NCBI GenBank assembly: GCA_009760855.2
Contig: WPIO01000468.1
Coordinates: forward strand, 1-17,500
Source of the DNA: Cristatella mucedo
Taxonomy: Eukaryota > Bryozoa > Phylactolaemata > Cristatellidae
Direction: 5' to 3'
DNA length: 17,500 nucleotides
The position numbers and the translations under genes are program-made. Every line of letters begins with the position of its first letter. Within the stretch, counting starts at the first letter, position 1. The notes below the pieces were generated by a model. It did no database searches. It was not told where the DNA came from and was given only the letters and a program-made list of their open reading frames with translations. Positions 1 through 7,075 of the stretch are shown here, piece by piece.

Positions 1-224
1 GCGCGCCTGCTGAGCGCTGCCGAACTCATCGAGGTGAGAGCTCGATAGCGTCATAGCTTCTTCTTCGGTCGCTTCCTTGTCGGTTAATGCATCATCTTTC
101 GAGGGGATGACGTTCGATTCGATCTCGAAATTTTTATTATTAATCAAAAATGTACATTTTTTCTCACAGCAGCATTCTTGACGATTTTTAATTCGATGAA
201 ATCACCTGTTGATACCGTCAACAT
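1..224 (-). pseudogene. Unidentified coding remnant with one homopolymer frameshift, running off the left edge
   Basis: Reading minus from an ATG at 224, 26 codons are open (beginning MLTVSTGDFIELK) until a TGA at 146-144. A second frame is then open without a stop to the first base of the window (for example NNKNFEIESNVIPSKDD, then an acidic KEATEEEAMTLSSS stretch). The two frames differ by one base, and the switch falls in a five-A run at 146-150, so this is one gene with a 1-nt deletion there, or a sequencing error. The composition is charged and acidic, with no signal peptide or membrane segment. I recognise no family. It lies downstream of other small minus-strand remnants (251-703) and may belong to the same broken element as 2924-4280. 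A host-gene exon is the alternative. Confidence 0.42.
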
Positions 225-250
225 CGTAACTATCTTGAGATTATTTTCTT

Positions 251-388
251 TTATAGTCTTGGAAAATTAATTATGTATCTGTGCTTTGTCCTATCAATGA
301 TTTTTGAGTATATATCGGTTTTTACAGAGATGACATATCCGAAGGGTATATCTGCAAATGGACATCTTATTTTATTATCACTTGTCAT
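251..388 (-). CDS. Small unidentified ORF of 45 codons
   Basis: Opens with ATG at 388 (MTSDNKIRCPFADIPFGY...) and ends at TAA 253-251. It sits 26 nt before the ATG of the 224-1 remnant on the same strand. The mixed polar and aromatic composition is unlike the low-complexity translation expected of random AT-rich DNA. It is too short to assign. It could be a complete small gene, or the end of a longer gene broken by frameshifts. The case for coding rests only on composition and on spacing with its neighbours. Confidence 0.28.
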   Translation of the reverse strand: MTSDNKIRCPFADIPFGYVISVKTDIYSKIIDRTKHRYIINFPRL

Positions 389-402
389 TATCAATATATA
401 TT

Positions 403-525
403 TTAATGATCATTATATAGTATTCTAGCAATATCATACCATTTTAACCAACTCTGTATTACCTATGAGTCTAAAAACTTCTGATTATGATAAAGGTACT
501 TATCTCTAAAAAAAATGTGGTGCAT
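403..525 (-). pseudogene. Small coding-like frame with one internal stop
   Basis: From ATG at 525 the frame reads 20 codons (MHHIFFRDKYLYHNQKFLDS), a TAG, then 19 codons containing SWLKWYDIARILYND, and ends in TAA at 405-403. It lies 14 nt upstream of the 388-251 ORF on the same strand. The aromatic and charged composition is protein-like, but the piece is short and broken, and chance is a real alternative. Confidence 0.2.
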
Positions 526-613
526 GATATAAAATTAATTTTAAAACCACCCAATTGGATGGATGGCATAGCGTAAATAACATGCATTTGGTTAACATAT
601 CAACCATAGTAGT

Positions 614-703
614 TTAAGGTGGAACATCTGAAAGATATTCATTGTAACCTTCATCTGCAGTAAGCGATTCTGGAGCTCGTTTCACAGATAGACCATTATT
701 CAT
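614..703 (-). CDS. Short ORF remnant of 29 codons
   Basis: ATG at 703 to TAA at 616-614. The peptide contains KRAPESLTADEGYNEYLSD, which is acidic and looks like the C-terminus of a soluble protein. Its upstream side is cut by the LINE-type 3' tail starting near 749, so it may be the surviving end of a longer gene disrupted by that insertion. The family is unknown. Confidence 0.27.
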   Translation of the reverse strand: MNNGLSVKRAPESLTADEGYNEYLSDVPP

Positions 704-748
704 TGGTACTTATTAGACTGTACATTGAAACAGTCTTGGATAGCTTAT

Positions 749-830
749 CATAATAACAATGATGATGATAATAAGGCACTTGATAAAGCGCCCTCATAAG
801 TTTCATTGTCTTAAACTTAACAATGGAGGT
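749..830 (-). repeat. LINE-type 3' tail with ATT-rich terminus
   Basis: On the plus strand an (ATA/GAT)n run is followed by GGCACTTGATAAAGCGCCCT. Read minus, this is AGGGCGCTTTATCAAGTGCC followed by an ATT/ATC-rich end, the classic 3' terminus of L2/CR1-like LINEs and their SINEs. The same block recurs at 4405-4470 and 17186-17255. It marks the 3' end of minus-strand LINE copy 1 or of a related short element. Confidence 0.6.
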
Positions 831-924
831 CTAACAGCTGAAGATAATCTTGATATTGTATTTGCATCTCCGGCGATGTACATTTTTTGCGTCTGTCACT
901 GCAGGTTCTCCAACCATTCATCTA

Positions 925-1055
925 TGAAAGGCAATGTATTGTAACGTATCTCAGCCTCTCACTTCATACAGCCATGCAGACTATGTGGGCATTAGGCAGG
1001 AGAGTCCTGTATCGCACACTCACAGCCAAAGCGGCTTTTGGTAAGCATTTGGTAG
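925..1055 (-). repeat. SINE tail fragment (same family as 14985-15316)
   Basis: Plus-strand text around GTATTGTAACGTATCTCAGC, ACTATGTGGGCATTAGGCAG and AAAGCGGCTTTTGGTAAGCA aligns in order with the 3' half of the SINE at 14985-15110 and with 4288-4405. There is no tRNA head here, so the copy is 5'-truncated on the minus strand. It abuts the truncated end of the reverse transcriptase relic. Confidence 0.55.
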
Positions 1056-1501
1056 CCGACAGGCAGCAGGAGAGCAGTTGTCGTTTCGTAGAGCTTTTCT
1101 CTGTATCCATTGATCAACCGGCAGCCATCCTAGCTCTTTTACCAAAGGAGACACTTGGTCAAATCTCTGGGACTTGAAGACTAGCCTCGGAGCCATATTC
1201 ATAGCCGGCAGCAGTGGCCTAGTAGCTTTCTGTGGTACCCCATCCAAAAGAGAATTACAATAATCAAGCTGAGACACAACTAAGGAGCTAGTTATATTTT
1301 TTTAAAGAAATGGTAGAAGACAGCTCGTAATCTTAGATGGGGATCGGACGTGATGGCTAGCTGTCGGAACAGTCTTCTGAAAGAAGCTTTTAATATTTAG
1401 GCAGCTGTCGAAAAACGACGCTCAAATTTTGAGCACATGGTGATGGGCGCACAACAGCATCACCTATTAGAAGAGCACAACCATTTAACCCAGCCACACG
1501 C

Positions 1502-1540
1502 TCAGGGTGTCCTATGAGCTTTTCAGGGTGTCCTATGAGC
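1502..1540. repeat. In-frame 21-bp tandem duplication inside LINE copy 1
   Basis: TCAGGGTGTCCTATGAGC occurs at 1502-1519 and again at 1523-1540. The period is 21 bp, so in the minus-strand RT frame it doubles a seven-residue segment (IGHPEKL then IGHPER). It is a local slippage duplication that keeps the frame. Confidence 0.85.
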
Positions 1541-1713
1541 ATCACTTCGATTTAATTGTCATTTAGTTTCAAGAAATTTTCCGACATCCAGGATCGAATG
1601 TCGGCAAGGCAAGCATTCAGTCAATCAGTATCTGCAGGAGATGCCGACGATTTGAATAAAAGATACGCCAGAGTATCCTAAAAGTGATCTCCGATTCTAT
1701 GGGCCTTAATCAC

Positions 1714-1862
1714 TTTCCCAGAGGTGAGCACGTAGCTGCTTTGGTCCAGCTGTTAAGATGCTCGTCCCGTCCAAGGCGTAGCTGAGGTCATGGGCTCAGG
1801 CCCGTGCATTTGTGAAGCGCCTGAATAGAAATTAAGTTCTCACGGGGCGCTATATTAAGGAA
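1714..1862 (+). mobile_element. tRNA-derived SINE with LINE-type tail, inserted into LINE copy 1
   Basis: The head carries an A-box-like segment near 1730-1752 (GTAGCTGCTTTGGTCCAGC, compare tRNA TAGCTCAGTTGGT) and a B-box-like GGGCTCAGGCCC near 1788-1800 (consensus GGTTCGARYCC). It is followed directly by GTGAAGCGCC...GGGGCGCTATATTAA at 1812-1858, a LINE-type 3' tail in plus orientation. The tRNA head plus LINE tail is the standard SINE build, mobilised by LINE machinery. The RT reading frame of copy 1 stops at one side and resumes at the other, which fixes the borders to within a few bases. TTAA occurs at both borders, but I see no long target-site duplication. Confidence 0.68.
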
Positions 1863-2048
1863 GCACATATTTGATTATAAATTGGGAACAGCAATAGACT
1901 GAGGAAGAATCCTTGAGGAAGTCTACAGTGACTCAAGTCTTCTGGGAATCCTGACCGTCTCACGACACGGATTGAACACCCATCAGACAAGTACGATTCA
2001 AACCACGCCAGTGCCTCGTCTGATAGATCGATTGTGGCTCTTAATCGT

Positions 2049-2079
2049 TAGAACATCGTGGAAAAAGTAGAACATCGTG
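2049..2079. repeat. 12-bp duplication that shifts the RT frame
   Basis: TAGAACATCGTG is present at 2049-2060 and 2068-2079, a period of 19 bp. It sits just after the TIDHDVL motif of LINE copy 1, so it is one identifiable cause of the frame loss there. Confidence 0.8.
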
Positions 2080-2560
2080 ATCAATGGTTTCGAAGACAAC
2101 TGACAGATGTAGCATAGCTAGGCCAGTAACATTCCTGTCATTGTTTCCACCTAGAATGTGATTGTTAACACAGAGGAGAGCAGTTTAAGCGGAATGCTGC
2201 TTCTTGAACCCTTGTTGACATTTTGATGATATTTCATTCTTTTCAATATGTGCAGCAAGCTGCTTAGCGACAGTTTTTTCAAGAATCTTTGACAAGAAAG
2301 GAAGAAAGAAAACTGGACGATAGTTTGCAACGACCTCTGTAGCTAATCCTTGCTTTTTAATTATCAGTCAAACGATTGCCGATTTTAAGAACTTGAGTAC
2401 AACCCCTTTTTCCAAAACAGCATTAAAAATCTCGGTTATAACAGAGTTAGGTTGGTTTGCCAGTGAAGACCGCAGAGATGATGGTATCTGGTCTTCAAAA
2501 GACCAGCTCTTTTTGCTAGACCTTATTCAGGTAGCCCCATTTCATGTAGAAATCTAAGAA

Positions 2561-2923
2561 AACTTTTTAAAGAAGGTCACATGCTGTGATTCTTTCATTG
2601 CTTTAGTTGGAGATGGCTTAAAGGGGGTACAGATGTGCTAAATTTTTGTCAGTAAGAAAGGCTAAAACAGTTTTGGCTGAGCCGTTAAAATCTGAGGAAT
2701 CAGACCTATCGGCATTTGACCAAAAAATATTGTGGTGTCGTAATAATCTGTTTTGGGTCTCACTGGCCAAAATTCAATTTTCTAGCTTGCACACTTTAGA
2801 GTCTGGAGTTGCCGTACTTGTTTTAACCGATAAGCTTATACTCATTATGCATTGTCGCAGGTATCCGATATTTGCTAACTGTTAATTAATGTCAGATAGG
2901 TTAGATAAAATACTTACGTAAAA
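2561..2923. other. No recognised gene; border zone of LINE copy 1
   Basis: Translations in all frames are broken. The minus-strand reading is loosely compatible with the linker that precedes the RT in L2-type LINEs, but I see no motif that proves it. The 79-codon plus-strand ORF at 2646-2885 has no recognised feature and is of chance length. Confidence 0.4.
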
Positions 2924-4006
2924 CTATATATACATTAAGACTGCCAGTAGTAAGTTTAGATTTCTTCGATACACATTCTCCTCGCTTTGGCAATGTCAAT
3001 CGATGCAGGATTTATTAGCTCCATTCTTCCTATGCAGTACTTTCTAAGGTACCTTCGTATCCGCATACTCTCTCGTCGCAGCATTGCTAGCTTCTACTCG
3101 AATCGCCAGATTAGCCAATCAATGGTTATTCATATCCAAATCTCCATCAGTAGTTGTACCTCAGCTCTCTCGAGTCACATAATTTGCATTCACCTATCTT
3201 TGATTGGCAGCATCGCCAGGATTCGTAGGATCAGCCGCACCTTTGATGTCGATTGCATTCATGTTTAGCTTTCCAGGCATCACATCTTCAGTATTTCTGA
3301 CAAAGTTTCTAGCATTACTACCACATCATCTTTGAAAAGTGAACATTTTTATATTAACTGCACTATAAGTATGAGTTAATATAGGTAATCGCATTTAGTA
3401 TCACGGTACGATATATCAATTTTTTAAAATATTAGCACCTTGTATGTCTACCATGTAACCCGCGCTTTCGATAAATTCTTTGCGAATTTCAAACAATCAC
3501 GTCCAGAATAAGTCTCCAGGGAATTTAGAAAACATAGAGGCATTTCCAGGATTCCAATCGAACGAACTAGGGACAAACGTTGGAAGCGTTCTCGTATAGA
3601 CTATCATATTTCCTTTCGTGTCTACAACTTCTACATGATCAGGCGTGAGGCTCGTGTGAGCCACGTTATACATGTCTGTACTGATTTGAATTACGAACTG
3701 GCAACGTGGAATGGGTTCGAAATAAAATCCAAAAATATGCTTCACGTGAATGAGAGCTGTTTTATGAGATTTTTGTATATATGCCTCCTTGAAAAGATCG
3801 GACGCATCCGTCGGATTCTTAAGGTTTGTGATTTTAGCAGTTCCCAAATCCATGGGAGTAGTTTCTTTTCCTTTTAGAAACCAAGCTCTAATTTTCAAAT
3901 ATTCTTTATTGAGGACTTTGTAAGGTCTACTATCTAGGAATTCAGTTTCATCCCTAGATATCGCTCCAATGTTCACAATCTTGACTCAATTCAGCTGACT
4001 CTTCAT
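2924..4006 (-). pseudogene. Broken gene with bacteriophage-type tail-fibre repeats
   Basis: From an ATG at 4006 to a TAG at 2926-2924 one minus-strand frame of 361 codons runs without any frameshift but with ten internal stops. Its longest open stretch is 3976-3497, about 160 codons. Three copies of a tail-fibre-like repeat lie in this same frame. At about 3853 it reads MDLGTAKITNLKNPTDASDL. At about 3268 it reads LNMNAIDIKGAADPTNPGDA, continued by ANQ-stop-VNANYV. At about 3139 it reads DLDMNNH-stop-LANLA, followed by NAATREYADTKV. The last two are exactly 43 codons apart. In phages this repeat (M-N-x-x-x-I-x-N-L-x-x-P-x-x-x-x-D-A-A-T-K-x-Y-V) forms fibre shafts. Here the function is lost. 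The start overlaps the stop of the upstream remnant as ATGA. I infer a relic of a virus-like or large transposon element. Confidence 0.6.
4003..4006 (-). other. ATGA stop/start overlap between two remnants
   Basis: On the minus strand the last three bases are the TGA ending the upstream frame (after DKRGRR) and the first three are the ATG opening the fibre-like frame (MKSQLN). Such overlaps are common in tightly packed virus genes and unusual for animal genes. Both partners are degenerate, so coincidence is not excluded. Confidence 0.4.
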
Positions 4007-4268
4007 CTTCGACCACGCTTGTCCGTCGTAGAATCGGGTTGCGATTTAGTTGCAGCATCTTTTTTGGATGTATCATCTTGAGCGTTTACGGTGTGGCTGC
4101 GTTTAAAATCCTCCAATCAAAAATATCCTTGATTGGTGGCATTGCCCCTAGTCTAGGCTTGCCTAAGTAAGTCGAGGTGTTATCATAACCAAATCTGTCA
4201 AGATAGAATGATATCTCTATAGAATGGCGAGATATCTTAATTGGAGCTACGAGCAAAAGCAAAGTTTG
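4003..4268 (-). pseudogene. C-terminal remnant of the gene upstream of the fibre-like gene
   Basis: A minus-strand frame is open from 4268 to a TAA at 4088-4086 (for example EISFYLDRFGYDNTSTYLGK, then GAMPPIKDIFDWRILNAATP). In the next frame, VNAQDDTSKKDAATKSQ runs to a basic end, DKRGRR, and a TGA at 4005-4003. The protein-like character passes from one frame to the other near 4090-4110, so one frameshift is likely. The TGA overlaps the ATG of the following gene (ATGA at 4006-4003), an arrangement typical of compact viral or prokaryotic gene strings. The N-terminal part is missing, cut off by the SINE and LINE block from 4285 on. I do not recognise the family. Confidence 0.45.
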
Positions 4269-4287
4269 TTATCGGTAAAACCCTACG

Positions 4288-4405
4288 AATATGTAATGTA
4301 ATGTAACGTATCTCGGTCTTTAACTTCACCGTTCACAACGGCTATGTGGGTGTGTCGCGGTGGAGTTTTTCATACCACACTTACCGCCTATGCAGCTTTT
4401 GGGAA
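4288..4405 (-). repeat. SINE tail fragment at the 3' end of LINE copy 2
   Basis: ATGTAATGTAATGTAACGTA then TCTCGGTC, GGCTATGTGGGTG and TATGCAGCTTTTGG on the plus strand match, in order, the 3' half of the SINE at 14985-15110 and the fragment at 925-1055. The (ATGTA)n run at 4290-4304 is its simple-repeat tail. It joins the LINE 3' tail directly. Confidence 0.6.
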
Positions 4406-4470
4406 TACTAATAATAATGCACTTGATAAAGCACCCTCAGAGAACTGAATCTCTTTCTAGGTGCTTTACA
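4405..4470 (-). repeat. 3' tail of LINE copy 2
   Basis: Plus-strand TACTAATAATAATGCACTTG, then ATAAAGCACCCTCAGAGAAC, then the TTTCTAGGTGCTTTACA block. Read minus it is GTAAAGCACC...GGGTGCTTTATCAAGTGC followed by an ATT run, the sequence LINE RT recognises in L2-like families and the best preserved of the tails in this window. Confidence 0.7.
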
Positions 4471-4550
4471 TTTGCTGCAAAGTGAAACACGATTGAATGG
4501 TGAATAATATCATGCTTGATAAGCAACATAAATAACACGGTTAGAGGTGA

Positions 4551-4609
4551 CATGCACAGGGTCAGCATGCAAGAGTGGTTAGTGGCAGCATGCACAGTGT
4601 CAGCACGCA
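4551..4609. repeat. 21-bp imperfect direct repeat
   Basis: CATGCACAGGGTCAGCATGC at 4551 and CATGCACAGTGTCAGCACGC at 4589 differ at two positions, with a period of 38 bp. It lies in the 3' untranslated part of LINE copy 2. Confidence 0.7.
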
Positions 4610-5249
4610 TAAGCACATAAAGGACGAATCACAGGGACCCACTAAATGCTGTTCTAAAAACGTGTGTTTTTAAATTCTTTTTAAATGTGGTCAAATCAGG
4701 GGATGTTCTTACCGAAGCCGGGAGGGAGTGGCAGGCTTTGGCAGCATAAGGACTAAATGCACAGTCTTCAAAGGATCTGAGGTTTGTACGAGGTAGTGGT
4801 AAACTGTTGGATTCTGAAAAGCGGGTGGTGCGATGCTTGACCTGGTCGGGGATCTGAGAGATAGGCTGGAGTCAAAGAATAAAGTGACCTTAAAGTGACC
4901 GACAAAACTTTGAAGTCGATCCGTTGCCAGACTGGTAGCCAGTGCTAGTCGGTGAGAAGTGGTGTAATGTGGCAACTGCCACGCTCACGAAAGACAAGCC
5001 TAGCTGTAGAGTTTGACAGAATCTGTAATCGCCTGACATGCCGGTAGGCCAGCAAGCAGTGAGTTACCGAAGTCAAGACGAGATGTCACGAATACATGGA
5101 CATATTTAGAGGTGGCATTCTTATCTAGAAAAGCCGAATTTTGGCAATGCTGTGTAGCTGAAAGTATGCAGACTTGTCTGTGGAGCTGATGTGATCGTAT
5201 AACGCCTAACGTTTAACATGACACCTTGATTTGAAGCTGATTAAACAAG

Positions 5250-6120
5250 TTACATGCTAGCAGAGCCAATTTTGAGCTTCAGCCTTTCCAATTTCGGGAT
5301 GACATTGGGTTTGCCCATAACTATTAAGTTATTTGTATCATCGTTTAGTTTTAGAAAATTTGCCGCCATTCTTGGACGTATGACGTAATTACATGCAGCT
5401 AGTGAGTTGAGAGAATTCGAGGTGCTCGACGGCTGGGAGGGGTGATAGCAAAGGTACAACTGTATCATCTGCATAGAAGCGGAAGCCAAGATTGTGCTTA
5501 ACAATCAAACCAGCAAAAAGCCCATATTTCAGAGGAACCTTGGGTGATCTTTGTCAATTCATATCAATACTCTGGAGTATCCCACTAAGACACGATCTGA
5601 ACCATCGCAGACAAGTGCGAGTCATGCCCAGGCGAGATGAGAGGCGCTCTAGAAAACTTTGTGATCGATAGTATCAAAAGCTACCGAAAGATCGAACAAA
5701 ACCAGCAAACACACTCTAACTATGCCTGGATTTCTACGTAGGGCGTTGTACACCCTTAGTAGTGCTGACTCTGTGGGCTGATTAACTCTAAAGCCAGACT
5801 GGAACTTGTTAGCAAGGTTTGAGGTTTCGATATATGAGTTCGGCTGGTCCACCAGGACCCGTTCCAGTGTCTTTGATAGGAATAGTCTAAGGGAGACTGG
5901 GCGGTAGTTGCTCAAGTTCTCTTGGTCTAGTGTCGCTTTCTTGAGAAGTGGCCTGGCTACAGCTTTTTGTGAAAGGTGCTTGGACATGAGCTGGGGCTAA
6001 TGACATTAATGATGTCGGTTATGCATGGCAGCATTAGATGAATCCAAAGTTAGAACAGGACAGTGGGAATATAGTCCAAGGACTTGCTGTCTTCTTTATT
6101 AGGATTTTATAAGAACTTTA
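5250..6120 (-). pseudogene. Reverse transcriptase domain of LINE copy 2
   Basis: RNA-dependent DNA polymerase core of the LINE. Between 5987 and 5649 the minus strand reads NYRPVSLRLFLSKTLERVL, then FQSGFRVNQPTESALLRV, then DLSVAFDTIDHKVF, which carries the first catalytic aspartate. Further on, YADD is encoded at 5475-5464 within GFRFYADDT, so the second catalytic pair is intact at the sequence level, although the frame around it is interrupted. The LKLNDDTNNLIVMGKP segment (about 5310-5360) is typical of the clade. Upstream, near 6010-6090, LDYIPTVLF and CITDIINV fit the region before the fingers. The ORF is split over at least three frames, so no active enzyme is made. Confidence 0.85.
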
Positions 6121-6200
6121 TTAGAACTTCAGGACGAGATCCCTAGTGACCTGCTTAAATGTAGATATTGAGAACAGCCATGAATAGTGGAACAGCCTTC

Positions 6201-6211
6201 TAGGGGGGGGG
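6201..6211. repeat. Poly-G run in the LINE linker
   Basis: An uninterrupted run of about ten G (AGGGGGGGGGGT) lies in the linker between endonuclease and RT. On the minus strand it encodes a run of prolines (RTPPPLEG). It is a likely place for length errors and frameshifts. Confidence 0.75.
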
Positions 6212-6440
6212 GTGTTCTAATAGCAGGGATGGACTCCCTGATCTTGTTTGTCTTCTGCACAAACAATCGAGAGAAGCGATCGGCTAGATCATCAGAAGGA
6301 TCATCAAGTATGGAGCTAATCTGGGAGCGGTTGAGGAGATGATTGATCGTCGACATCAGTATTGTTGGATTGTGCATCTGTGATTCAACAATATTTTCAT
6401 AGAAGCTCGACTCTGCCTATGCTAGGATTGGTTGGTTAGA

Positions 6441-6488
6441 CCTACATCTTCATATGCCTACGTCTTCATATGCCTACCTCTTCATATG
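6441..6488. repeat. Three tandem 16-bp units within LINE copy 2
   Basis: CCTACATCTTCATATG, CCTACGTCTTCATATG and CCTACCTCTTCATATG follow one another at 6441, 6457 and 6473, each differing at one base. Two extra 16-bp units add 32 bp, which breaks the minus-strand frame just after the SGLTVHRQAYEE segment and ends that ORF. Confidence 0.9.
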
Positions 6489-7017
6489 CCTGTCGATGGA
6501 CAGTCAGTCCTGATTTTTGTATCCTTTTTTTAAGCTTGAGCTTACTAGACCTGGCTAGTTTAATGTCTCTTGTAAACCATAGTATACCAATGGTAAACCA
6601 TTGGCCGTCTGGGAGAGAGCGCACCGTGCGCTTAGTACGAGGTGCAAACTCGCCGAGCTTGTCAGCTAGTGTCGTGTTGTAGCTATCTACCAATGATGAC
6701 AGATCGGAGGGAGGACTGAGCATCTGAGGCGAAGCAAATATTTTCGCTCGGAGAGCATCGATGTCAACGGTCTTGAGGTTTCGATTCATAGGTTACTTTA
6801 GAGGAGGTGGTAGGCATACACTGTAGGTTGAATGAGATCGGCATGTGGTCAGACCAGCAGGATTTGGTGATAATTGGTAATGATAAAGTGCAGTTTTATG
6901 AGAAAATCTGGTTGAGTGTGTGACCCTTGATGTGAGTAGGGCCATGCACATGAGCCACAAGAAACAATGAGTCAGTTGATGCACGAAATTCAGCGCTGAA
7001 GGCCTCAGATAAGTTGT

Positions 7018-7075
7018 CAAAGTGCCTTCGGTAGCCTGCACACTTCATCTCACGCAACAAAGAGAAACTGGGAAG
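7018..7075. repeat. Probable SINE fragment at the 5' border of LINE copy 2
   Basis: CTTCGGTAGCCTGCACACTT then CATCTCACGCAACAAAGAGA resembles the SINE interior at about 15080-15135 (TTTCGGTATGCATTCGCTAG, then CTTCATCTCATGCAATAAAC). The match is good over about 30 bases with five to six differences. It coincides with the place where the LINE endonuclease reading fails. It also lies at the start of a plus-strand coding-like frame, so one of the two readings of this short stretch must be wrong. Confidence 0.4.

Larger units (their letters stand above)
1090..2560 (-). mobile_element. L2/CR1-type LINE relic, copy 1 (reverse transcriptase region)
   Basis: On the minus strand the RT motifs occur in order. 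EDQIPSSLRSSLANQ and the ITEIFNAVLEKGV segment lie near 2400-2500. ANYRPVFFLPFLSKILEK lies near 2270-2335. A degenerate FETIDHDVL (family F-D-T-I-D-H) lies near 2075-2105, SDEALAWFESYLSDG near 1985-2030, SWMSENFLKLND near 1560-1600, and SQLDYCNSLLDGVPQKA, leading to LGWLPVDQWIQ, near 1100-1277. This is the order and wording of L2/CR1-clade RTs. Stops, frameshifts and two local duplications make it dead. The catalytic YADD box is not readable: that part has become HF-stop-DTLAYLLF. A plus-strand SINE interrupts the palm at about 1714-1862. Confidence 0.85.
4405..7030 (-). mobile_element. L2/CR1-type LINE, copy 2, 5'-truncated and decayed
   Basis: The minus strand gives the full LINE order from late endonuclease to tail. 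The endonuclease C-terminus is near 6900-7030 (EAFSAEFRASTDS, then HVHGPTHIKGHTLNQIFS). The linker at 6466-6789 contains LVDSYNTTLADKLGEFAPRT and SGLTVHRQAY. A second linker part at 6129-6377 contains LADRFSRLFVQKTNKIR. The RT follows from about 6120 to 5250, and the C-terminal domain at about 4709-4975 contains the LPVWQRIDFKVL type of wording in mixed frames. The ATT-rich 3' tail is at 4405-4470. Early endonuclease residues (G-D-F-N and upstream) are absent, as is usual for 5'-truncated insertions. Stops and frameshifts throughout mean it is inactive. Confidence 0.88.

Noticed and set aside
2924-4006. Bacterial or phage contamination as the explanation for the fibre-like repeats
   Set aside because: LINE and SINE sequence lies on both sides of the block in the same DNA, and the frame has many stops, so it is an old resident of the animal genome.
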